Source: Nitrososphaerales archaeon TH1177 (lineage in GTDB: Archaea > Thermoproteota > Nitrososphaeria > Nitrososphaerales > Nitrososphaeraceae). Taken from it: DNA of 7,162 nt. Shown here piece after piece: positions 1-5,573 of the stretch. The notes beneath the pieces are model-generated. The model was not told where the DNA came from, ran no database searches, and saw only the letters and a list, made by a program, of their open reading frames with translations. Within the stretch, counting starts at the first letter, position 1; each line of letters begins with the position of its first letter. A program made the position numbers and the translations under genes. The stretch spans positions 1 to 7,162 of the forward strand of contig JAATVJ010000264.1 of NCBI GenBank assembly GCA_014523515.1. Direction: 5' to 3'.

Positions 1-267
1 ATCAGCACTTTCTGCTAATTGATTAGTGAAGTTACCAGTTGGATCTTCTATCTCATTTACCGTATATGTACCTGGTTGTAGATTTGGAATAGTTGTTCCT
101 ACTGCCGATCCTTCAAATTGGTTTATTTGCTGATTGTTTGAACCATCCAAAACCTCAATATCAAACGAGTTTTCATTCAATGATCGACAAAAAGGTGTGC
201 CACTGATAGCAATATCATTACATGAGATCCATTGAGGAGAATTATTTAGAAGACTTTGGCAATTCAT
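1..267 (-). CDS. Secreted-type protein with prealbumin-like repeat, partial, 5' end apparently lost
   Basis: An open frame of 89 codons runs off the left edge. From the ATG at 267-265 it reads MNCQSLLNNSPQWISCND and later GTTIPNLQPGTYTVNEIED. The pattern G-T-T-I-x-N-L-x-P-G-x-Y-x-V-x-E, followed by G-N-F-T-N, is typical of SpaA/Cna-B or prealbumin-like beta-sandwich repeats in surface proteins. Three cysteines in the first 30 residues (C3, C16, C28) and N-x-S/T sequons fit an exported protein. There is no signal peptide: an in-frame TAA lies at 282-280, only four codons before the ATG, and the sequence beyond it on this strand is full of stops in every frame. I infer that this is the truncated middle or C-terminal part of a larger secreted protein rather than a true N-terminus. 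It could instead be a genuine short gene that uses the ATG. The domain call is by eye and moderately confident; the exact function is unknown. Confidence 0.6.
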   Translation of the reverse strand, partial: MNCQSLLNNSPQWISCNDIAISGTPFCRSLNENSFDIEVLDGSNNQQINQFEGSAVGTTIPNLQPGTYTVNEIEDPTGNFTNQLAESAD

Positions 268-279
268 TACTACGAATGA

Positions 280-420
280 TTACGTTTAGGTGGAGGTGAA
301 CTTACATTCTATGTACCACAGGAGATATTAGAAGGATTGTATTCTCAACTACTATTTCTAAAATCTGATATTTTAAAATTGTTTATATTCTTAATAACTA
401 AGATTTTCTTAATTCAGTAA
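280..420 (+). pseudogene. Possible remnant of a secreted archaeal beta-sandwich protein
   Basis: A short open stretch of 46 codons without a start codon reads LRLGGGELTFYVPQEILEG near its beginning and ends at TAA 418-420. The motif G-G-x-L-T-x-x-[VI]-P-[RQ]-x-[IL]-[IL] resembles a segment I know from many secreted proteins of ammonia-oxidising archaea, where it occurs mid-protein. Frame 1 is closed by TGA at 277-279 immediately upstream, and the second half of the stretch is AT-driven and unconvincing. It abuts, on the opposite strand, the truncated start of the gene at 1-267. I infer a decayed fragment or a rearrangement junction; chance is the main alternative. Confidence 0.3.
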
Positions 421-636
421 ATCTCTACTTGTATGTATAATTTTCGATTTTTAGAATGTTACATTATATTTCTTTTTTTTTGAGTAATAATAAGATTTGT
501 TACATAAGATTTATTGTAAAAGTGCAAGGCAAAAGAGAAAAAATATAATTCATATTAAAAAAATATAACTAACCATAAAGAGAAGAATAACTATATAAAA
601 TAATAATGTAAAGAAAAATGCAAAAGTAATAAAATA
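421..636. other. Noncoding AT-rich leader of the pentapeptide gene
   Basis: This stretch has stops in all frames, a run of nine T at 473-481, and A/T-rich sequence leading into the TATA-like box before the gene at 637. I see no RNA gene or conserved element in it. Confidence 0.6.
590..602 (+). promoter_or_regulatory. Probable archaeal TATA box of the pentapeptide-repeat gene
   Basis: ACTATATAAAATA is centred about 41 bases before the ATG at 637. With the usual archaeal spacing of about 25 bases from TATA box to start site, transcription would begin near 620-623, giving a short leader. No Shine-Dalgarno-like sequence lies before the ATG. The region is so AT-rich that other TATA-like strings exist nearby. 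Confidence 0.45.
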
Positions 637-1410
637 ATGGCTAAGATAATTACCAAACTACACAAATATTATATTTTTGATATAACAATAGCAATTGTTT
701 TCTTATTCATTGGTGGTATTACAGTACCACCAACTTTTAGCGAATATTTTGATAATAGTATAACTTCTCAAAAATTAGCAGCAGAATTTTTAGAGAAAGA
801 TGATATAAATTTAACTAAGATTGATGCTGAGAGGGATGATAAGTTATTAAAAGAAAGCGTTAAATTCAAATTAATTGATGTCTCATATAAAAATCTCTCT
901 GGTATATATTTTAAAATATTTAATTCAACTTTAGCGAGTTCATATTTAGAAAACTTTCAATTTTCTGGCAACTTATCAAATACAAATATTAGTAATTCAT
1001 ACTTTACAGTTGCTGCAGATTTAAATAAGAAGGTTAATCTCACTAAAGCAAATCTAACAACTGCAAATTTATATGGTACAAATCTAACAGATGCTGATCT
1101 CACTGGTGCAGATCTAACATATGCTGATCTCAGCCATACAGTTCTTATAAATGCAAATCTTACTTTTACAGGTTTGAAACGGGCTATCCTTATAGGTGCA
1201 GATCTTACAAATGCTACCCTTATAGGTGCAGATCTTACAAATACTATTCTTCTAGATACAAATCTTACAAATGCTGATATGAATCATGCAAAATTTGATG
1301 GAACATTCTTCAATTGTGCAAGTCTGAAAACGACGACTAATATTACAGATTTAACAATTCAAAATATCATAATACTTGATTCAAATTCTAATAAGATTAC
1401 GAGTTGTTAG
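637..1410 (+). CDS. Membrane-anchored pentapeptide-repeat protein
   Basis: This 257-residue protein starts with a short basic segment (K3, K7, K10) and one hydrophobic helix at about residues 13-32, which reads as a signal anchor or uncleaved signal peptide. Residues about 33-125 form a linker with several N-x-S/T sequons and loose L/F-rich repeats. Residues about 132-225 are pentapeptide repeats of the A-[DN]-L-T-x type (ADLTGADLTYADLS, IGADLTNATLIGADLTN). Such repeats fold as a right-handed quadrilateral beta-helix; the family is structural and has no single biochemical function. Two cysteines (C227, C257) close the protein. The ATG is preferred because an upstream ATG at 618 runs into TAA after two codons. 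The gene stands alone, 884 bases before the next plus-strand gene. The repeats and the anchor are clear; the role, perhaps in the envelope, is unknown. Confidence 0.9.
   Translation: MAKIITKLHKYYIFDITIAIVFLFIGGITVPPTFSEYFDNSITSQKLAAEFLEKDDINLTKIDAERDDKLLKESVKFKLIDVSYKNLSGIYFKIFNSTLASSYLENFQFSGNLSNTNISNSYFTVAADLNKKVNLTKANLTTANLYGTNLTDADLTGADLTYADLSHTVLINANLTFTGLKRAILIGADLTNATLIGADLTNTILLDTNLTNADMNHAKFDGTFFNCASLKTTTNITDLTIQNIIILDSNSNKITSC
1188..1242 (+). repeat. Exact 25-base tandem duplication inside the pentapeptide array
   Basis: The same 25 bases occur at 1188-1212 and 1218-1242, a 30-base period equal to two pentapeptides (LIGADLTNAT). The identity extends over synonymous positions, unlike the other repeats of the array, so this copy pair is probably recent. 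Confidence 0.85.
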
Positions 1411-1438
1411 ACTAAACTTATTCTATGAATTGTTGTTG

Positions 1439-1445
1439 TTTTTTT
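1439..1445 (+). terminator. Possible T-run terminator of the pentapeptide gene
   Basis: Seven T in a row lie 29 bases after the TAG stop of the gene at 637-1410. Archaeal intrinsic termination uses U-rich tracts without needing a hairpin. In DNA this AT-rich such a run is weak evidence. Confidence 0.35.
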
Positions 1446-1663
1446 CATTTAACTTATCTATATTAAGTTTCTAATTATCAAGGATTTAATGTAACTAATA
1501 AATAAATACATTAGCATGAGATTTAACGAAATTAACTAAAATCAGTTATTCTAAAGATACATAATAATTAAGGTTATGAGTTGACGAATTGAATGTCTGG
1601 AGTTGGATTCAAATCCTTATCTATCAAATGTAGGGTTGTAATATCAATTATTAAAATATTTTT

Positions 1664-1879
1664 TTAGATTAACATGTTAGTATTATTATTTCTTATATGG
1701 TAGAAGAAAAAGAGATTGTCATCAATATTATAAGTAAGCAGATCAAGGTAATTATTTTGTTGTGATGAGTAAGTTTGTGCATCTACTGTCATCAACAATG
1801 ATGATGAAGATACAGCAATTATTCATGCAATTAGTACAATTGATAAGAATATTGTACTGGTTAGTTTTTTGATCTGATT
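1664..1879 (-). pseudogene. Decayed start of a secreted protein (signal-peptide remnant)
   Basis: Read on the minus strand from 1879, one frame gives NQIKKLTSTIFLSIVLIA, then a TGA stop at 1825-1823, then IIAVSSSSLLMTVDAQTYSS in the same frame. Together this is a textbook signal peptide: two lysines, a hydrophobic core and a V-D-A-Q cleavage region. It is interrupted once and lacks an ATG, with a TAA directly upstream at 1882-1880. The frame continues with QQNNYLDLLTYN and ends at TAA 1666-1664, with nothing recognisable after the cleavage region. I infer the 5' remnant of a secreted-protein gene. A chance hydrophobic stretch in AT-rich DNA is possible, but the combined basic, hydrophobic and cleavage pattern argues against it. 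Confidence 0.45.
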
Positions 1880-2090
1880 TTATTATTTATATTGGGATAC
1901 AATATTATATAATATTTAAATATATTGGACAATTATATTGAAATATGAATTATTCTGAATAATATTAAGATACGATAATTTGATTTTAAAAATATTTACA
2001 ATAAGTCCATGATTTAAGATACAGATTGCTAAACTTTGGGATATAGATATTGCTATGATTAAAAATAATATGTTGAATAAAAAGGTTTCA

Positions 2091-2192
2091 AAAAATGGAA
2101 TTTATTAACTATAATAATTAGGTAAATGGAAAAAGTATTTTTATATACTATTAAGTTAGTACCAAAAGTGGTATTTATTGACTATAATGATT
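2091..2192 (+). repeat. Pair of imperfect 29-base direct repeats upstream of the TIM-barrel gene
   Basis: Bases 2091-2119 and 2164-2192 match at 25 of 29 positions. The shared core is AAAA-x-TGG-x-ATTTATT, then ACTATAAT, then ATT. The copies begin 73 bases apart and lie 100-200 bases before the ATG at 2295. They may be binding sites or a local duplication. Confidence 0.7.
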
Positions 2193-2194
2193 TT

Positions 2195-2220
2195 ACATAT
2201 ACAACAATTGCTGTATGTAT
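2195..2220. promoter_or_regulatory. Imperfect palindrome, candidate operator
   Basis: The palindrome is centred on CAATTG at 2205-2210 and flanked by TACA and TGTA arms. Ten of 13 mirrored pairs match over 26 bases. It lies about 75-100 bases before the ATG at 2295, just upstream of the likely TATA box. A regulator-binding role is an inference from position and symmetry only. Confidence 0.35.
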
Positions 2221-2257
2221 TTACATTTTTTAGTTGTATATTCAATTATTACCTAAA

Positions 2258-2270
2258 TACATAAATATAG
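2258..2270 (+). promoter_or_regulatory. Probable TATA box of the TIM-barrel gene
   Basis: TACATAAATATAG ends about 25 bases before the ATG at 2295. This spacing would place transcription start at or within a few bases of the ATG, giving a leaderless or near-leaderless mRNA, which is common in these archaea. No Shine-Dalgarno-like sequence is present. Confidence 0.45.
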
Positions 2271-2294
2271 AACAAAATATTTCTATCAGAGAAT

Positions 2295-3749
2295 ATGAGA
2301 TTATTTTTTCAATGCTCATTTATAATAATGGTATTAGCATTAATAATAACAATATCAGTAGCAGCAATAAACAGTAATAGTTTTTCTCAAGATGAGAATA
2401 CTCCGACTCCGCAGCAACAACAACAAAAAGTAAATAAATCATCACAATCTGAAATAAAAAAACTTACTGATAATAAGTATTATGATGATTGGTCTAACAT
2501 TAATGAGAATATCATTACTGATTTTAATTCAAATATTTCTTTTCCTAAAACGAAAAATACTACTACGTCCATTAATCAGAGTATTGCAATAAATTCAAAT
2601 CTTGTTGATAACAATGATGACAATGACGATAATGATCTTACCTTAGGAGCCTGGGTCCCTATAAATAATAGTCTTCTTCTTCAAAATTTGAAAGGAGAAG
2701 AGCAAAAAAAAGGAATACAATCTCTTCTTAACCAAGGCTTTCATGAATACTATTTTTCCATAAATAATTTTGAAGATATCGATTCTATAAAATCAACAGA
2801 AGAATTATTAAAATCTGCAGAGAAAACTAGTCTAAAAATAATAATTATTCTCCGTCCTCCTTCAGAAGGTGGTTATAATACAAATTATGATTGGAAAGGA
2901 TGGATAAAATACTTTAATTCTCTTGAAAAGAAATATCCAAAATCATTTGAAGGATTTACCATAGATGATTTTAATTGGGAAAGTACAAAACTTGAAACAA
3001 AATTTAAATGGAATATTAATTTTATGGAATATTCCAATCTTACTCAAGCACTTGAAGATAAAGACAAAAATATAAAATTTTATCCAACAATATATTTTGA
3101 AGGTTGGTTAACTGATAAAGTAGCCACAAAATATAATAACCTTACAGATGGATTTGTTGTAGCCAGTGGATGCTATTATAATGTTTCCACCTTAGAAAAA
3201 GAATTAACTGTCTTTAAAGAAATTTTTGAAAAGCCTATTAGATATGTTGTCTATCCTGCCATTACATATAACTATTCTAGACAAGGGTATAGCCCTCCAA
3301 CAGACCAACTTATACAGGCTACTTTATCAATAACATCCAATTCTTCTGTTGTTGATGGATTAATCATTTGGCATGATATAGACAAGCCAGTAGTGCAAGA
3401 GTATTTGGTTAATAGAGATGATAAAGCATATCTATCAAAAATATCTAATTTGAATGAATTACAGATTAGAGAAGAAGAAGGAGAAAATGAAGAAATGACT
3501 ACAACTAATTCTAAAAAAAGATTATTGGGTACTCTAAATGATGAACAAGATTGTCAAGAATGGTCTATCAAATATAATAAGGCATATGATATATTAAAGA
3601 ATCTACCTCAACAAGAAAAAGAAAATGACAAATGGAAAAAAGAGATATTGGATATCTTAAGAAATGATAAAATAAACTTGTGGTTATGGGAAGATGTTGA
3701 ATTAAGTTCTATAATAGATATCTTAAGAATGAACTATAACAAAAAATGA
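2295..3749 (+). CDS. Secreted protein with probable TIM-barrel, glycoside-hydrolase-like domain
   Basis: This is a complete frame of 484 residues. Residues 1-32 form a signal peptide (hydrophobic core FIIMVLALIITISVAA). They are followed by a low-complexity linker to about residue 112 with a five-Gln run (40-44), many N-x-S/T sequons and an Asp/Asn stretch. From about L117 to 375 the pattern is that of a (beta/alpha)8 barrel: LGAWVP, EYYFSIN, KIIIILRPP, FEGFTIDDFNW (218-228), KFYPTIYFEGW (261-271), DGFVVASG, YVVYPAI and DGLIIWHD. Acids at strand ends (D224/D225, E269) are placed as glycosidase catalytic residues often are, but I cannot name the family or substrate. Residues about 385-484 are charged and helical (DEQDCQEWSIKYNKAYDILK). 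The gene converges on the epimerase-like gene 40 bases away. Export and fold are likely; a polysaccharide substrate is an inference. Confidence 0.8.
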   Translation: MRLFFQCSFIIMVLALIITISVAAINSNSFSQDENTPTPQQQQQKVNKSSQSEIKKLTDNKYYDDWSNINENIITDFNSNISFPKTKNTTTSINQSIAINSNLVDNNDDNDDNDLTLGAWVPINNSLLLQNLKGEEQKKGIQSLLNQGFHEYYFSINNFEDIDSIKSTEELLKSAEKTSLKIIIILRPPSEGGYNTNYDWKGWIKYFNSLEKKYPKSFEGFTIDDFNWESTKLETKFKWNINFMEYSNLTQALEDKDKNIKFYPTIYFEGWLTDKVATKYNNLTDGFVVASGCYYNVSTLEKELTVFKEIFEKPIRYVVYPAITYNYSRQGYSPPTDQLIQATLSITSNSSVVDGLIIWHDIDKPVVQEYLVNRDDKAYLSKISNLNELQIREEEGENEEMTTTNSKKRLLGTLNDEQDCQEWSIKYNKAYDILKNLPQQEKENDKWKKEILDILRNDKINLWLWEDVELSSIIDILRMNYNKK

Positions 3750-3757
3750 CAATAGAT

Positions 3758-3777
3758 GATAATTTGAATTATCTTTT
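3758..3777 (+). terminator. Palindrome plus T-run between convergent genes
   Basis: GATAATT-TG-AATTATC (3758-3773) is a perfect 7-base-pair inverted repeat followed by TTTT (3774-3777), nine bases after the stop of the gene ending at 3749. It sits in the 40-base gap before the end of the opposing gene, so it may end plus-strand transcription. The stem is AT-rich and weak. Confidence 0.4.
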
Positions 3778-3789
3778 AAACCTATTCTA

Positions 3790-3954
3790 TCAATCACGTC
3801 TATTAAAATCAACATCTTCATTGAATTTCTCTATGATATCCTCATCAACTTTCTCATCACACTTACTTCCAAACTTATCCGATAAATCCCTCATGTGTTC
3901 ACGAATGATATCTTTGTATTCATTTGGATTTATATTCTCATCATCTAATACATC
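3790..3954 (-). pseudogene. C-terminal fragment of the beta-helix protein
   Basis: From 3954 the frame reads DVLDDENINPNEYKDIIREH and ends VDEDIIEKFNEDVDFNRRD before TGA 3792-3790. It has no good start of its own. It lies in the same frame as the beta-helix core, beyond three stops (TAA 3978-3976 and two TGA). A short stretch in a second frame, TADKYDLKDFE (about 3986-3954), bridges the two. The charged helical composition and good codon use make it coding-derived. Its role as a tail after the beta-helix is unknown. Confidence 0.6.
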
Positions 3955-3975
3955 TCAAAATCTTTTAGATCATAC

Positions 3976-4824
3976 TTATCGGCGGTACGGTATAATTGTC
4001 TTCAGGATGGTATTATTGTATACGTTATTGTTAGAAGATTTTTCAAATGTATTTATTCCAACTTTGCTATCTGAAACTCTATTGTTATAGACTTTATTGT
4101 CATGTGATTTACCACTTATATCTATACCTATATTTTGGTGATGAACATAGTTATTTCTTGCAACTGAATCATACATATTGATACTAAATGCAATACCTCT
4201 TCCTTTTCCCGTGTTACCATTGTTGTATACTTCATTATCTTCAATTATTATATTGTAACAATCAAGTGAACATATAATGCCTGAATATCCATTATCATAA
4301 ACAGTATTATTTCGAATTGTCATATTATGAGTTCCAGTATGAGGATCAATTCCATATCTTTCATTGCCATAAACGCGATTTCCTTCAATTAACATATGTT
4401 TCATCTCCTTTGAATAAAATCCTTTGTAGATATGGTGTATGTCATTATTCTTTAGTATACTGTTTTCACCACCGTAAAAAGTAAGTCCTCCACATCCATT
4501 ACAACTATATCCCAAATATGCAAGATCGGAATTGGTAATTTCAGTAGGTCCTGTTGCAGTTTCCTCAATTTTTATGTATGGTCTTGGTATCATTTTATAA
4601 ATTGAAGCATCTTCTTTTGCTTTTTCACTAAATTTTACATAATCATTGGTTTGTGGATTCCAAGATGTTATCTTTACAGAATCTACTTTGAGACGTCCAT
4701 CTACTTCAATTGCATTAGGTGATTTCTTGGATGGAATTATCTTTAACCATGTTATATCATTCGAATTGATATCCAATAATGCATTTTTTTCAACTTTTAA
4801 ACCTGCATTAAGTAACCAAACTTG
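3976..4824 (-). CDS. Beta-helix core fragment with AlgG-like D-P-H motif
   Basis: This is the longest unbroken piece of the broken epimerase-like gene. The frame is open from CAA at 4824-4822 (QVWLLNAGLKVEK) to TAA 3978-3976. If translated alone it could only begin at an internal codon such as TTG 4776, giving 266 residues without an export signal. Counting from there, residues about 80-260 are parallel beta-helix coils: NNDIHHIYKGFYS, IEGNRVYGNE, YGIDPHTG (141-148), IRNNTVYDNGYSGIICS, IEDNEVYNNG, VARNNYVHHQNIGIDIS and YNNRVSDSKVGIN. D144-P145-H146 align with the D-P-H of AlgG-type C5-epimerases, though AlgG usually continues D-x-S where this reads T-G-T. Cysteine pair C-x-x-C (SCNGCGG, 91-97) is also present. 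Family membership is solid; independent function is doubtful. Confidence 0.75.
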   Translation of the reverse strand, partial: QVWLLNAGLKVEKNALLDINSNDITWLKIIPSKKSPNAIEVDGRLKVDSVKITSWNPQTNDYVKFSEKAKEDASIYKMIPRPYIKIEETATGPTEITNSDLAYLGYSCNGCGGLTFYGGENSILKNNDIHHIYKGFYSKEMKHMLIEGNRVYGNERYGIDPHTGTHNMTIRNNTVYDNGYSGIICSLDCYNIIIEDNEVYNNGNTGKGRGIAFSINMYDSVARNNYVHHQNIGIDISGKSHDNKVYNNRVSDSKVGINTFEKSSNNNVYNNTILKTIIPYRR

Positions 4825-4850
4825 TTATTATTATTATTATCATCATCATC
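4824..4850 (-). repeat. GAT/AAT triplet run coding for Asp4-Asn5
   Basis: On the minus strand this is GAT repeated four times, then AAT repeated, ending AAC. It encodes a linker between the N-terminal domain and the beta-helix. The frame is lost directly after it, so slippage or misreading in or beside the run may be involved. Confidence 0.8.
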
Positions 4851-4957
4851 AGGAGTATTGTTAATAGTTGTTATTGTTGATTCTTGTTTCAAAATATTAG
4901 GATCTTTGATTTGTCTACTAATATCTGCAAAATCAGCATATTTACAAGTTATAGAAA

Positions 4958-5143
4958 TTAATTTTTCTGATTTATTATAAGATATACACTTTTTTCTTCT
5001 TCTATTTCTGATTCTGCTTTTTGTGCTTGTCCTTCTTCAATAATAAACAATGATGGAAATATAGCAATAAGTGGTCCAACAACTAATACTTTTATTAAAA
5101 ATATTGAACTAGTTTTTGTTATTGTTGATTTTACTATATTCAA
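4958..5143 (-). pseudogene. Signal-peptide fragment of the beta-helix protein
   Basis: A 61-codon frame starts at TTG 5143 (the only plausible start; an in-frame TAA lies just upstream). It reads MNIVKSTITKTSSIFLIKVL, then a hydrophobic core VVGPLIAIFPSLFII and a cleavage region EEGQAQ. About 51 codons are meaningful; beyond EIEEEK the frame is out of register at a run of six A (plus-strand T6, 4990-4995). Adding one A restores E-K-K-C-I-S-Y and joins it to the next domain. It is therefore the 5' end of the broken epimerase-like gene rather than a separate small protein. Confidence 0.7.
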
Positions 5144-5362
5144 TAATTAGTAATATTACCTTATCCTATATCTAAAATACGAATGATTTCTATAGATTTT
5201 TTGAAGATGATGTTGAAACAGTTCATTTTATTAAAATAAATTTAACATTATAAATAATAGAAATACTTCATGTTCCCATTAAACATCTAGTTCAATAAAT
5301 AAATAGATCCAGGTTATAACATACTTGAGTTTGTATCTTCAAATATTTAATATCGAATATAC
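5144..5362. other. Noncoding AT-rich stretch upstream of the beta-helix gene
   Basis: No gene is supported. A TATA-like string on the minus strand (5178-5167, ATTTTAGATATA) lies about 24 bases before the TTG start at 5143 and could drive a leaderless transcript. The rest is AT-rich with a small inverted repeat around 5225-5237. Confidence 0.4.
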
Positions 5363-5545
5363 TATTTAGGACTTTGAAACTATTCTTTTAGAGAGTTTTA
5401 AATAATGCTAGAACAATATTAATTGTCATAGCCTGCACTAGATTTGTGGATTTATAGAACAGGCTATGACAAAAATGCTATTTCCCTTCGATGTACCGTC
5501 TAACTAATCATTAAAATATTTAGGACTTTTGAAACTATTCTTTTA
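5363..5545 (+). repeat. Direct repeats 154 bases apart, each followed by a hairpin
   Basis: Bases 5363-5390 and 5517-5545 are identical except for one extra T in the second copy; the shared sequence begins TATTTAGGACTTT and ends GAAACTATTCTTTTA. Each copy is followed by an AT-rich spacer of about 30-40 bases and then by CATAGCCT, the left arm of a hairpin (5427 and 5574). This is therefore a diverged duplication of a unit of roughly 100-150 bases. Confidence 0.85.
5423..5472. repeat. Perfect 13-base inverted repeat (hairpin 1)
   Basis: TTGTCATAGCCTG (5423-5435) and its exact complement CAGGCTATGACAA (5460-5472) flank a 24-base loop. The arms are richer in G+C than the surrounding DNA. It lies between two minus-strand genes, about 175 bases past the end of one and about 280 before the other. 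It could be a structured RNA element, a miniature mobile-element remnant or a protein-binding site. No flanking T-run supports a terminator. Confidence 0.8.
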
Positions 5546-5573
5546 TAGATTTATACACTAGAATAATAATATC

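Larger units (their letters stand above)
1446..2294. other. Long AT-rich intergenic stretch with remnants and repeats
   Basis: No intact gene is supported here. The stretch holds a probable decayed secreted-protein start on the minus strand (1664-1879), a pair of imperfect 29-base direct repeats (2091-2192), a 26-base imperfect palindrome (2195-2220) and the promoter of the gene at 2295. Between 1880 and 2090 I see only AT-rich sequence with short inverted repeats. Confidence 0.55.
3790..5143 (-). pseudogene. Secreted AlgG-like right-handed beta-helix protein, broken by four frame changes
   Basis: Stitching frames on the minus strand gives about 450 residues in order: signal peptide ending in EEGQAQ (from TTG 5143); a domain reading CISYNKSEKLISITC then KYADFADISRQIKDPNIL; a linker of four Asp and five Asn; QVWLLNAGLKVEKNALLDIN and the beta-helix core; and a charged tail ending VDFNRRD at TGA 3792-3790. 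The core carries YGIDPHTGTHNMTIRNNTVY. The D-P-H motif (codons 4347-4339) matches the catalytic region of mannuronan C5-epimerase AlgG, and N-x-x-[VI]-Y-x-N coils surround it. Frame changes fall at the A6 run 4995-4990, near 4821-4826, near 3981-3990 and near 3954-3956. Three are repaired by adding one base (A in each case) and one by removing a base. Loss of function or sequencing indels are both possible. Related proteins would act on extracellular polysaccharide; the substrate here is unproven. Confidence 0.75.

Noticed and set aside
1604..1622. GGATTCAAATCC, resembling a tRNA T-arm
   Set aside because: The stem does not extend in tRNA register (A-C at the closing pair), and no acceptor, D-arm or anticodon arm can be built around it; it is a short palindrome.
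1765..1872. Plus-strand 35-codon frame beginning MSKFVHLLSS
   Set aside because: It is antisense to the signal-peptide remnant on the minus strand, and no promoter or known family supports it.
3746..4090. Plus-strand open frame of 114 codons overlapping the end of the TIM-barrel gene
   Set aside because: It is antisense to the C-terminal part of the beta-helix gene; its Ser/Leu-rich composition is what an antisense frame of Asp/Glu/Lys-rich coding DNA gives.
4646..4864. Plus-strand open frame ending in a run of Tyr and His codons
   Set aside because: It is antisense to the beta-helix N-terminal region; the Tyr/His run is the complement of the Asp/Asn triplet repeat.
5182..5253. Plus-strand stretch reading FYRFFEDDVETVHFIKINL
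   Set aside because: It has only about 23 codons between stops and no start codon; it looks protein-like but is too short to support as a gene or remnant.
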